DNA of 7,116 nucleotides from Phycisphaerales bacterium (GCA_030680655.1 JAUXUZ010000270.1:1-7116); one strand, 5' to 3'. Shown: positions 1-6,203, counted from the stretch's first letter. Numbers and translations: made by a program. The notes: generated by a model from the sequence alone, not told the origin.

Positions 1-351
1 TTTGGTCGTGGCCTGCAGCACCCGCCCGAGGTTGGCCCGGTCCCTCGGGCTCGGGCAGAAACTTACGAGTTCCTCCAGCACCGCCGTGGTCGCGGCTTCG
101 ATGGCGTCGCCCGCCATCGCCTTGCCGAACTCCTCATCGGAGACCGGGGGCGTGCGGGTGTCCGCCTCGGGCTTGCAGATCGCGTAGACCACGTCACAAA
201 GGAGCACGGGATCGCGGATCAGCTTCTCAATCAGCGTGCCTTCGATGACCTGCATGAGGTCCGTGCCGGTGAGGCCGCGGACGCGTTTGAGCGCTGCCAC
301 GTTGATCTCGACCGACCATTGCCTGCCCGCGTTGTCCTTGAACGTTCGCAT
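1..351 (-). CDS. Tail assembly chaperone-like protein (gpG position), 3' end cut by window edge
   Basis: An open frame of 117 codons runs from ATG at 351 to the left edge with no stop, so the C-terminus is missing. The start is well supported: GGAGG lies 5-6 bases upstream. The protein begins MRTFKDNAGRQWSVEINVAA and is a small, mostly helical-looking, acidic protein with no signal peptide or membrane segment. Similar small proteins following the tail tube gene are, as I recall, present in phage modules of this type, and in lambda-like phages this slot holds the tail assembly chaperone (gpG), which binds the tape measure protein and the tail tube subunit. The function is inferred mainly from position and size. 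In many phages a frameshift near the end of this gene makes a longer product; no slippery site is visible in the part present, but the relevant end is outside the window. Confidence 0.6.
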   Translation of the reverse strand, partial: MRTFKDNAGRQWSVEINVAALKRVRGLTGTDLMQVIEGTLIEKLIRDPVLLCDVVYAICKPEADTRTPPVSDEEFGKAMAGDAIEAATTAVLEELVSFCPSPRDRANLGRVLQATTK

Positions 352-420
352 TCCGACCTCCGGTTGAGTCCTTGCCTGTTGCACCGCCGGACAATCTGTT
401 GAACGGCTGTTGAACCCCGA
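352..420 (-). promoter_or_regulatory. Intergenic gap with repeated CTGTTGAAC words
   Basis: This gap between the tail tube stop and the next start is one of the longer noncoding stretches in the module. On the plus strand it holds CTGTTGAAC at 396-404 and again at 407-415, plus a one-mismatch copy CTGTTGCAC at 376-384. The last copy, with its leading GG (405-415), is the exact reverse complement of 863-873, on the other side of the tail tube gene. The GGAGG of the downstream gene is near 357-361. No T-rich run follows, so it is not a standard intrinsic terminator. Confidence 0.45.
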
Positions 421-849
421 TCAGCTGCCGATCCACGAGGGTGCCGTCGCCGAGTAGGTGACCTTGGCGGTGACGGAAACGCTGATGGCCTCTTCCAGGG
501 CTTCGCTGCGGCTGAAGTTGGTGATGGAGAAGTCGGCCTGCAGACCCTGGCCGCCGGTTGCATCGAGGACCTGGAAGCCGATGGGGTCGTTCCCGAAGAA
601 CGCGTTCTTGATGGCGGTGAACCCGGCGTCGGCGGTGTCCCAGACCATCTCGAACTCCACGCTCGCCTCTTTGAGCGTGGCCACAGTCGCCCGCCAGCCC
701 GCGTTAGCGCGGGTCGTCACATCGGCCTCGCCCGCTTCGAGATTGAGCGTCACATCGCGCGTGTTGCCCAGGGCTGTCCATGCGCCGCCGCCGGCCTGGC
801 CGCCAACCTTGAAGAGCAACTTTGCTTCCATGCCGAGTTTGATCGCCAT
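421..849 (-). CDS. Major tail tube protein
   Basis: A 142-residue protein starting MAIKLGMEAKLLFKVGGQAG from ATG at 849, with GGGAG about 7 bases upstream. The pattern is typical of siphovirus tail tube subunits: short N-terminal strands, an early segment TALGNTRDVTLNLEAGEADVTTR, a central segment about inducing a specified data change (FEMVWDTADAGFTAIKNAF), and a C-terminal strand-rich half ending in AISVSVTAKVTYS. Many copies stack as hexameric rings to make the hollow tail through which DNA passes. The length fits the smaller tail tube families (about 130-200 residues). It stands between small tail-completion genes and a chaperone-like gene, which is the usual place for a tail tube gene. 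No sheath gene precedes it, favouring a non-contractile tail. The family call is from pattern recognition and not from a search. Confidence 0.8.
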   Translation of the reverse strand: MAIKLGMEAKLLFKVGGQAGGGAWTALGNTRDVTLNLEAGEADVTTRANAGWRATVATLKEASVEFEMVWDTADAGFTAIKNAFFGNDPIGFQVLDATGGQGLQADFSITNFSRSEALEEAISVSVTAKVTYSATAPSWIGS

Positions 850-860
850 CGTCTGACTCC

Positions 861-873
861 CTGTTCAACAGCC
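861..873. repeat. Palindrome and inverted-repeat partner upstream of the tail tube gene
   Basis: The 27-base gap before the tail tube gene contains CTGTTCAACAG (861-871), a perfect palindrome around one central base. Bases 863-873 (GTTCAACAGCC) are the exact reverse complement of 405-415 downstream of the tail tube gene, so the two gaps could pair over 11 bases in the transcript. Confidence 0.5.
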
Positions 874-876
874 TTG

Positions 877-1134
877 TCAATCGGCGCTGTGGCCGACCAC
901 AAACACAACCTCGCCTGCTTTGCTGCGAACCAAGAGGTCCGCCAGGTTCACCCGCTCGAAGTAGCACTGCACGCCGGGCGCGAGCAATGCCTCGTTGCCC
1001 TTGCCGTCCGAAAGCGTCGCCGCCTGCGTGTTGGTGTTCGCCGCCATGAGCGTGAACGTGGCCACGAGCTTGGCCGTCGACAACGGTTTGTCTCCGCCGT
1101 CCAGTTCGACCTTGATGATGACGACATTCCGCAC
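877..1134 (-). CDS. Conserved-looking small phage protein of unknown function (tail region)
   Basis: An 85-residue protein beginning MRNVVIIKVELDGG from GTG at 1134. The start is fixed by GGAGG that runs directly into the TAG stop of the preceding gene, then three bases, then GTG. I do not recognise the family with confidence. The sequence has several alternating beta-strand-like stretches (VVIIKVEL, KLVATFTLM, EVVFVVGHS), suggesting a small beta-rich structural protein; there is no membrane segment, cysteine cluster or signal peptide. It sits between a tail-completion-like gene and the tail tube gene, so a role in tail terminator or tail tube capping, or as a minor tail component, is plausible but only inferred. 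Confidence 0.55.
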   Translation of the reverse strand: MRNVVIIKVELDGGDKPLSTAKLVATFTLMAANTNTQAATLSDGKGNEALLAPGVQCYFERVNLADLLVRSKAGEVVFVVGHSAD

Positions 1135-1137
1135 GGC

Positions 1138-1569
1138 CTACCTCCGAACTCGGTACGTGACGCTCAGAACGCTGGTGAACACACGGTGCTGCTCGAGCGA
1201 CTCAGATGAGACCACGGGCTCGTGCGCAATATTGACCCACGCCGCGTCTGGTGCATCAGGCAGCCGTTTGAGACGGACGTGATCTGCGATCTCTTCGACG
1301 AGGTCCAGAAGTCCATCGATCTCGGCAACGTCGCCGTCGGCCGGCAATTTCTTCTGCACCCCGACATCCAGGACGCACTCGAACGTGCTGCTCTCGCGGC
1401 TCGCCGCTGAGATGCCCGTGGTCCGGGGGACCACGGACACGCGGAGGTCCTTGAGGTCCTCCAGCGTGAACGCCGGTTGGAAGAGCCGCTGGGCGTTCAC
1501 CGGCTGGCTGAACGTGCCCGCGTTGAGGTGCGCGGCGAGCGCATCGGCGATGGAGACGATGGTGCTCAG
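1138..1569 (-). CDS. Tail completion / neck protein, probable CTG start
   Basis: The frame encodes 143 residues if read from CTG at 1569. No ATG, GTG or TTG occurs in this frame between the stop near 1696 and GTG at 1500. Starting at 1500 would discard STIVSIADALAAHLNAGTF, which looks like a genuine N-terminal helix and resembles the N-terminus of related proteins as I remember them. The CTG overlaps the preceding TGA as CTGA, and GAAGGG lies about 9 bases upstream, so a coupled rare start is the best reading. The body has a strand motif LRVSVVPRTTGIS, a helix DGLLDLVEEIADHVRLKRL and a closing strand FTSVLSVTYRVRR. This is the layout of small tail-completion or minor tail proteins (lambda gpZ/gpU position), which join the tail to the head. 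The exact family is not certain. Confidence 0.6.
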   Translation of the reverse strand: MSTIVSIADALAAHLNAGTFSQPVNAQRLFQPAFTLEDLKDLRVSVVPRTTGISAASRESSTFECVLDVGVQKKLPADGDVAEIDGLLDLVEEIADHVRLKRLPDAPDAAWVNIAHEPVVSSESLEQHRVFTSVLSVTYRVRR

Positions 1570-1823
1570 GGAACACCACCCTTCGTCGAGGAGAGGCCGG
1601 CCACCTTGCCTTCGAGGTAGGAGACGCGGCGCTCCATCGCTTGGTACTCGCTGCGGATGTTGCGGGCCTCGCCGATGAACTCATCCATCCGCTTCTCAAG
1701 CTGCTGGAGCTTGGTGGTCACCACGCCCCACTGGATGGTCATCGCGCCGGTGGCGAGAATGATCGTGACGAGCACGCCAGCCCACCGCGCCTTCGTTCCA
1801 TTGGTTCCGTTGCCTTCTGACAT
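1566..1823 (-). CDS. Single-pass membrane protein with coiled coil
   Basis: An 85-residue protein. ATG at 1823 forms TGATG with the preceding stop and has GGAG five bases upstream; GTG at 1826 is in frame but less well placed. Residues 1-13 are polar, residues about 14-35 (WAGVLVTIILATGAMTIQW core) form one hydrophobic segment, and residues about 38-76 show a heptad-like pattern (LQQLEKRMDEF, YQAMERRVSYLEGKV) typical of a coiled coil. The short, charged N-terminus and the segment order predict a bitopic protein anchored in the host membrane. Holin accessory, XhlA-like or spanin-like roles are possible, but no endolysin is nearby and the gene lies among neck and tail genes. Function is unassigned. 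Confidence 0.65.
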   Translation of the reverse strand: MSEGNGTNGTKARWAGVLVTIILATGAMTIQWGVVTTKLQQLEKRMDEFIGEARNIRSEYQAMERRVSYLEGKVAGLSSTKGGVP

Positions 1824-2212
1824 CACGACTCCGTGCCGATGTACTTGGTGTGAATCCGCAGAGCCCTTCGGTACGGGTCGCTGTACCGGAACGGTGGTTG
1901 CCCACCCGGTGCATTGACCTCGTACACGAACACATTCGTCCCCCCAACTCCCACCGTCTCACGCACCTGATCGCCCGCCCGCGGGAGGATCAGGCCAGCG
2001 CCCAGATCCAGGTCTTCCGTCCGCACGAGGAAGTCCCGCGACTCCACCCGGTGGATCAGCCCCGAGTCGTCCGCCTGCTCGAACTCGGTCTTGCCGATGG
2101 TGGCCAGGACTTCCTTCTCGTCCGTGCCACGTCGGTAGATCACGCTCCGCGTCATGTGCTGGTGACGCTGCGATTCGAGGAAGGCTGCGCCGCGATCGAG
2201 CAAGTCGCCCAC
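1823..2212 (-). CDS. Head-tail joining / head completion protein (FII-like position)
   Basis: A 129-residue protein read from GTG at 2212. A longer frame opens at ATG 2260 but would run back into the decoration gene; the GTG is preferred because TAAGGAG, which merges the upstream stop with a ribosome-binding site, lies six bases before it. The sequence begins with a helical part (GDLLDRGAAFLESQRHQHM), then strands: SVIYRRG, VLATIGKTEFE, SRDFLVRTEDLDL, and the characteristic ending PPFRYSDPYRRALRIHTKYI. The LPRAGDQV...VYEV stretch is typical of small beta-barrel adaptor proteins at the head-tail interface, such as lambda gpFII. It would dock under the portal after packaging and give the tail its attachment site. 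Position directly after the capsid genes agrees. Function is inferred from pattern and order. Confidence 0.6.
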   Translation of the reverse strand: MGDLLDRGAAFLESQRHQHMTRSVIYRRGTDEKEVLATIGKTEFEQADDSGLIHRVESRDFLVRTEDLDLGAGLILPRAGDQVRETVGVGGTNVFVYEVNAPGGQPPFRYSDPYRRALRIHTKYIGTES

Positions 2213-2225
2213 GGCAAGCTCCTTA
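2210..2225 (-). promoter_or_regulatory. Ribosome-binding site merged with upstream stop codon
   Basis: Reading the minus strand, TAAGGAG is followed by six bases and GTG (2212-2210). The stop codon of the decoration gene supplies the first bases of the Shine-Dalgarno site, which decides the GTG start of the next gene and implies re-initiation by ribosomes finishing the upstream frame. Confidence 0.7.
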
Positions 2226-2570
2226 CTGCTGCAGCCGGACGCGGACGATGGTGTCGGCATCGACAGTGGTCTTCACCGCCTTGCCGATCAGCTTGTTCGC
2301 GCCGGCGGCCGCGTTCTTGGTGGCGTTCTGTGCGGCGGCATCCCAGTACGTGAGCGTGCCCGCGGGGATGGCGCTGCCAGCGCCGACCGCCTTGTTGAAA
2401 TCGAACACGCCGGATACGGCGAGCGAGCCGAGCTGGCCCGACTTGATCGGTGCCTGAGTGACACCGATGAGGTCGGCTTGCACCACCACCGCGCCGACAA
2501 GCACGTCGGCACCCGGGGTGTAGTCGATCGATCCGCCTTCCTGAACGAACTTTGCTGGACCTGAAGCCAT
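2223..2570 (-). CDS. Capsid decoration-like protein (DUF2190 type)
   Basis: A 115-residue protein from ATG at 2570 with a strong AAAGGAG seven bases upstream, suggesting high expression. It begins MASGPAKFVQEGGSIDYTPG and follows the small-barrel pattern of DUF2190-type proteins: EGGSIDYTP, a turn then GAVVVQADLIGVT, SGQLGSLAVSGVFDFNKA, a middle segment with WDAAAQNATK, and a closing strand. Known members sit next to the major capsid gene and are thought to bind the outside of the shell and stabilise it, the job lambda gpD does. In lambda the decoration gene precedes the capsid gene, while here it follows. The likely product level should approach that of the shell protein, in line with the strong binding site. 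The family call rests on my reading of the pattern. Confidence 0.75.
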   Translation of the reverse strand: MASGPAKFVQEGGSIDYTPGADVLVGAVVVQADLIGVTQAPIKSGQLGSLAVSGVFDFNKAVGAGSAIPAGTLTYWDAAAQNATKNAAAGANKLIGKAVKTTVDADTIVRVRLQQ

Positions 2571-2588
2571 GCTTGATCTCCTTTGTTA

Positions 2589-2606
2589 GCTGATCACGCT
2601 GATCAC
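2589..2606. repeat. Perfect 9-bp tandem duplication GCTGATCAC
   Basis: GCTGATCAC occurs at 2589-2597 and again at 2598-2606 with no spacer. Each copy contains the palindrome TGATCA. It lies between the capsid and decoration genes, just upstream of the decoration ribosome-binding site, and the distal copy includes the TGA that closes the glycine-rich frame. Confidence 0.6.
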
Positions 2607-2692
2607 GGTTCGCCGCCGATGCCGCCAACCCCGCCCCCAACCTCGACACCGCCGCCAGGGCTGCCGCCGGTGCCGCCGGAGCCTTCTGCCCC
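2603..2692 (-). other. In-frame glycine-rich extension after the capsid stop codon
   Basis: After the capsid TGA (2695-2693) the same frame continues for 29 sense codons to another TGA (2605-2603). It reads GAEGSGGTGGSPGGG, then VEVGGGVGGIGGEP: more than half glycine. This could be a readthrough C-terminal tail of the capsid protein, the remains of a longer gene whose end was cut by a stop mutation, or chance in GC-rich DNA. No separate start codon with a binding site opens this frame. The gap from 2571 to 2692 holds no other gene. Confidence 0.35.
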
Positions 2693-4636
2693 TCAGACTT
2701 CGCCCTTGCTCTTGACGCCGCCGCGCGGGTCCTGCAGGTTGACGCCGAAGTCGTGATACCCGCGCATCCGGATGCCGAGCATGTTGAAGTCCGCGTCGGA
2801 CGTCTCGACCGTCGGTGCCTCCTGTCCATTCAGGAACGCCATCTCGATGACCGGCAGATCGCTCGGGTCGGCAAGCAGGTACCACGCCTTGGCCGAGTTG
2901 CCGGTGTAGAGGGCGTTGGCCAGGTAGCGGCTGACCTCGATGCGGAACTTGCCCTGGTGCGGGTTGGCGACGGGGAACTTGGTGTTCGCCGTCGTGTCCC
3001 GGAGCTCGACGCTCTTGTAGAGCTGCGTGCCCATCGCCGAAAGCGCAGTAGGCACCAGCATGATCGACGGCATCACGCCCGTGGGCTTGCCGTCGGTATC
3101 CACGAGGTCCATGAACGTCTGCTCACCCTTGGTCAGGCCGTCGATGCCCAGCGCCGTGTCCGCGCCCGAGATGAAGTTCTTGTTGCCGACGCTGAAGAAC
3201 GCGGCGTTGTTCATGAACGCCGTCCAGAAGACGTCGTTGATCTTGAGGCCCGAGCCGCGCCCGAGCTTGCGGGGGACGGTGGTGATCGCGCCCAGATCGT
3301 CGTTGATGATGTCGCGGCGGTCGATCGTGAGCATCAGGCCGTAGGTGTCGGCCTTGTTGGTGTAGGTCTCCTCACCCAGCGTGCCCTGCTTGAGCTCGCC
3401 GCCGGGGGCGACGATCTCGTACTGGTCCTTGCCGACCAGGCGGTAGCTCGTGACGGTCTTGAAGTCGCTGACGTTGCGGACGGCGCAGATGCTCCGCCAC
3501 ACGCGCTCGACACTGAAGAACCCTTCGAGCAGGAACTTGTTGGCGACGTTGGAGAGGATGCCGCCCACGTCGATGGTGGCCATGCCCGCCTCGATGCCGC
3601 GACCGAAGGCGGCCTCGAGCACGCGGCGGCTGTCGCGGAACGTGCGGCCCGTGTAGCCGTTGGCGATCGCGGCTTCAAACAGGAGTTCCTGCAGGCCCAG
3701 CCCGCCCTGGAAGCGCTTCGCCGCGATCTCGATTGCCTGCGGCGAGCACGTCTTCTCAATGCCTTCGAGCTTGGCGCTCTGGAAGCACGCGGCCTCCAGG
3801 ACTTCGCTGGTCACGCTCGTGTCGGGAGCGTGGATGGCCGGGGCCTTGGGGCGGCTGGCGCGAAGGACCTCGAGCTCGGTGCGAGTCGCGTCCCAGCGAT
3901 CTCGGATCGCCTGGGCTTCGATCTCACCGTGCTTGCCACCACAGACCTTGCGGACAGCGGCGATGCGGGTGGTCTCGGCCAGCGCTTCGGTTCGAACCTG
4001 CTCGGCGGTCGGCTCGGCGGCGGTGATTGGGGAAGGGGTGGGGTTGGAAGTCGTGGGGTCGTCGGCCATGACGCTGGGCTCCTTGTTCTGACGCGCGGCG
4101 ATGCTCGCGCTGGTGCGGCCGTCTGCGCCGAGATCCACGAAACTGATCTCGCCGAGTGTGGCCTTGCGGACGACGTTCACCGGGCCGGTGAGTTCCTGGC
4201 CGTTGACCGTCGCTTTCTGATTGTCCTTGATGAACTCAAACTCCTCGACGCTCGCGCCGACGGACGCTTGCCAGGGGAAGCCGTTCCGCGAGGACGCGAC
4301 GACTTCCTTGGCGGCCTGCGTATCGCGGGAGATGACTCCGGTGGCGACCAACTGCCCGGCTTCCACGCGGATCGCATCGGTGTGACCGACTCCCGAGAGC
4401 GGGTCATGCCCGAAACGGATCGGGCGTGCCTGCGAGGGAACCGCAAGGCCGGCGAGGTCGATGACCACCGGGTGCCGCCAGCCCGCGACGCGCATCGCGC
4501 CGCCGGTGTACGCGACCATCTTGAATCGGGGAAGGGGCGCGGCCTGCCCATCGGCCGCAGCGGCGACGGTGATGTCGGCAATCGCGGTGAGCGTGAGGGC
4601 CTGGATGGTCTTGGTCTTGTCAGCGGTGACTGGCAC
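2693..4636 (-). CDS. Prohead protease / scaffold / major capsid fusion protein
   Basis: One 647-residue frame. Of three in-frame starts (ATG 4684, ATG 4651, GTG 4636) only GTG 4636 has a binding site (AGGAG, spacing 7). Residues about 35-180 are an HK97-type (U35) prohead protease: His77 in RFGHDP, Ser125 in WQASVGAS and Glu163 in GEISFVDLG match the expected His, Ser, Glu order and spacing. Residues about 185-275 are Pro/Thr/Ala-rich then charged and helical, as in a scaffold. Residues about 275-647 are an HK97-fold major capsid protein, with segments such as FSVERVWRSICAVRNVSDF, LTIDRRDIINDDLGAI and, near the end, GIRMRGYHDFGVNLQDPRGG. The shell assembles on the scaffold part, and the protease then matures it. 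The gene overlaps the portal gene by 17 bases. Fusions of this kind are known in some phage groups; cleavage sites cannot be seen by eye. Confidence 0.85.
   Translation of the reverse strand: MPVTADKTKTIQALTLTAIADITVAAAADGQAAPLPRFKMVAYTGGAMRVAGWRHPVVIDLAGLAVPSQARPIRFGHDPLSGVGHTDAIRVEAGQLVATGVISRDTQAAKEVVASSRNGFPWQASVGASVEEFEFIKDNQKATVNGQELTGPVNVVRKATLGEISFVDLGADGRTSASIAARQNKEPSVMADDPTTSNPTPSPITAAEPTAEQVRTEALAETTRIAAVRKVCGGKHGEIEAQAIRDRWDATRTELEVLRASRPKAPAIHAPDTSVTSEVLEAACFQSAKLEGIEKTCSPQAIEIAAKRFQGGLGLQELLFEAAIANGYTGRTFRDSRRVLEAAFGRGIEAGMATIDVGGILSNVANKFLLEGFFSVERVWRSICAVRNVSDFKTVTSYRLVGKDQYEIVAPGGELKQGTLGEETYTNKADTYGLMLTIDRRDIINDDLGAITTVPRKLGRGSGLKINDVFWTAFMNNAAFFSVGNKNFISGADTALGIDGLTKGEQTFMDLVDTDGKPTGVMPSIMLVPTALSAMGTQLYKSVELRDTTANTKFPVANPHQGKFRIEVSRYLANALYTGNSAKAWYLLADPSDLPVIEMAFLNGQEAPTVETSDADFNMLGIRMRGYHDFGVNLQDPRGGVKSKGEV
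4067..4084 (-). promoter_or_regulatory. Internal ribosome-binding site and start inside the capsid fusion gene
   Basis: On the minus strand AAGGAG (4084-4079) is followed by nine bases and an in-frame ATG (4069-4067), codon 190, opening MADDPTTSNPTPS. It lies exactly at the junction between protease and scaffold. Starting here would give a 458-residue scaffold-capsid product without protease (4069 to 2693), comparable to the internal start for Nu3 inside lambda gene C. Many more capsid than protease copies are needed per particle, which would make such a start useful. The signal is visible; its use is inferred. Confidence 0.6.
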
Positions 4637-6191
4637 TGGCGGTCTCCTCATCGAGTACTTCAGCGGGGTCTTCGGCAGGCGCATTCGCAGCTGGTGCGGC
4701 GGTCTGCGCCGTCGCCGGCGCGAGGCCGAGTTCGTTCATGAGCGTCAGTTCTTTGGCACGCTGGCGGAGTTCCTGCTCCCAGTCGCGGCCTTGCCGGGCG
4801 AACTCCGCGGCGAGCGTGGTCGTGTGGTTGGCCAGGCGAGTGGCCTGCGCGTTGGCCTCTTTGGCGGGATCGACGTGCTCGACGCCATCCCAGAACCATG
4901 CGTGCTCGGGCAGAGTGGCCGCGAGCATCCGCATGGACTGCGGAAGCAGCCCCTCGACGAGCACGGCCTCGTTGAGCCACGCCTTGAGGATGCGATCGAG
5001 CACAGCAAGTTGCAGGTGGTGCTGCTCGACGCGGATGCTCTTGTAGTACACCTGATGGTCGAGGCGACCGCTGGCATAGTTGTAACCCGAGGAGTTCCCC
5101 GCAGCGACGTTGAACGGCATGTTCAAGCAGCGGGCGATCTCGTTGAGGATCTCGCGCTTGAACTCGCCAAACGTCGTCGTCGGCTGTTCGGCGTGGACCT
5201 GCCCCAGCTTCCAGCCGCCGGGGAGCACGGTAGCCAAACGCTGCTCGAGTTCGACCTCGTCCATCGGCTCCAGCGGATCGGCCTCGCCGTTGGCGGGGCT
5301 GTCGGTGTAGATGACGGCGGCGAAGTTGGCGGCGGTCTCAGCGGCCGCGATCGTCGCAAGCGTGTACCGGCGGAGCTGCGCGAACAGCGGAAGCGCTGGC
5401 GTGATGTCGGGGATGCCGCGGAGTTGGCCCGGTCGATCGGCGCGGAAGTAGTGCACGACCGAAGCGGCGGGGAGCGTGTCGTAGGCGAACAGGTCGTCGA
5501 TCGGAGCGCTCAGGGCGCGCAGGAAACTGCTGTCGCCGGGGTGGCGTTTGAGCACGCGGTAGGCCGAAGGGTTGCCCCACTGGTCCAGGAGGATGCCGTC
5601 GATCTCATCGGTGCGTCCACGCTGGAGCAGCGGCGTACAGACCTGATCGGCCTCGATGAGCTTGAGATCCAAGGACACGGGCGACGCCACGCCGGGGTTG
5701 TTCACCAGCAGCGCGAACGCCTCACCGGTCTCGGCACGGGCCATCCGCATGGCGCGGAGCTTGCCGGGCAGATCGACGGCCCGTGACCACTGTTCGAACG
5801 CATCCTCGATGCGGGCGTTGGCCTCAGGGTCGTCGGACAGCATCTGCAGCCGGGGACCGGTGCCGATGGTGTCGTTGGCGAGCGTGAGGACGATGCCCTT
5901 GGCGTAGGAGTTGTTGGCGACCTCGTAACGGGCGCGGTTGCGGAGGACGCGCCGAACCTCCGGGTTGCTCGCGGCGTTGGGCGAGAGGCCATCCGCGTTC
6001 GCCCAGTGCTTGCGATTCTCCGGCGTGGTCTTGGCCGAGTCGAACTTGGCGACGACAAGGCGGCGGGCTCCGCTCCCCGCACGCGGCCCGCGTCCATGCG
6101 AGCCGCGCGCGGGTGCGGAGGAGGGGGAGAGATCGCTGGGAGTGTTTCCCCGCGTGGCCCGGCTCAGGATGTTGGCGATGGTCTTGAGCAT
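4620..6191 (-). CDS. Portal protein, lambda gpB family
   Basis: A 523-residue protein starting at ATG 6191. It forms the dodecameric ring at one capsid vertex through which terminase pumps DNA. The lambda-type portal pattern is clear: RNRARYEVANNSYAKGIVLTLANDTIGTGPRLQ (about 84-116), ETGEAFALLV (about 154-163), the VVHYFRADRPGQLRGIPDITPAL segment, then FKREILNEIARCLNMPFNVAAGNSSGYNYASGRLDHQVYYKSI, and a late AWFWDG. The C-terminus from about 490 is Ala/Pro-rich. Residues about 15-45, before DSAKTTPENRKHWAN, form a Ser/Pro/Arg/Gly-rich linker that looks like an insertion and carries a strong DNA inverted repeat. No clear Shine-Dalgarno site precedes the ATG (the 12 bases before it are C-rich), so coupling to the upstream gene is likely. 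Length is normal for the family (about 480-550). Confidence 0.92.
   Translation of the reverse strand: MLKTIANILSRATRGNTPSDLSPSSAPARGSHGRGPRAGSGARRLVVAKFDSAKTTPENRKHWANADGLSPNAASNPEVRRVLRNRARYEVANNSYAKGIVLTLANDTIGTGPRLQMLSDDPEANARIEDAFEQWSRAVDLPGKLRAMRMARAETGEAFALLVNNPGVASPVSLDLKLIEADQVCTPLLQRGRTDEIDGILLDQWGNPSAYRVLKRHPGDSSFLRALSAPIDDLFAYDTLPAASVVHYFRADRPGQLRGIPDITPALPLFAQLRRYTLATIAAAETAANFAAVIYTDSPANGEADPLEPMDEVELEQRLATVLPGGWKLGQVHAEQPTTTFGEFKREILNEIARCLNMPFNVAAGNSSGYNYASGRLDHQVYYKSIRVEQHHLQLAVLDRILKAWLNEAVLVEGLLPQSMRMLAATLPEHAWFWDGVEHVDPAKEANAQATRLANHTTTLAAEFARQGRDWEQELRQRAKELTLMNELGLAPATAQTAAPAANAPAEDPAEVLDEETASASHR
4634..4648 (-). promoter_or_regulatory. Ribosome-binding site that sets the fusion protein start
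   Basis: AGGAG at 4648-4644 stands seven bases before GTG 4636-4634. The two upstream ATG codons in frame (4684 and 4651) lack any such site. The site lies within the last codons of the portal gene, so translation of the two is coupled. Confidence 0.65.
6068..6120. repeat. Large GC-rich inverted repeat inside the portal gene
   Basis: Arms 6068-6091 and 6098-6120 flank a six-base loop (6092-6097). Paired blocks are CTCCGC/GCGGAG, CCCGC/GCGGG, CGCGGC/GCCGCG and CGC/GCG: 20 Watson-Crick pairs. In the minus-strand transcript the two further single mismatches become G-U wobbles, leaving only one small asymmetric internal loop. It covers portal codons 24-42, in the Arg/Gly-rich linker that does not look like the rest of the family. 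It may be an inserted palindromic element or an mRNA structure. Confidence 0.7.
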
Positions 6192-6203
6192 GGGGGAGCG
6201 GGG

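Noticed and set aside
1566..1823. Confident holin assignment for the membrane protein
   Set aside because: One membrane segment plus coiled coil is not specific, and no endolysin or other lysis gene is next to it.
2152..2829. 225-residue minus-strand open frame spanning the capsid end and decoration gene
   Set aside because: Arg/Ala/Gly-rich out-of-frame translation across three well-supported features.
2753..4741. 662-residue plus-strand open frame opposite the capsid fusion gene
   Set aside because: It mirrors the capsid gene's codons in GC-rich DNA, is full of low-complexity Asp/Gly/Val/Arg runs and shows no recognisable domain; the opposite strand has clear protease and capsid motifs.
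4461..5786. 441-residue plus-strand open frame opposite the portal gene
   Set aside because: Antisense shadow of the portal gene with no domain pattern; it also overlaps the capsid gene start.
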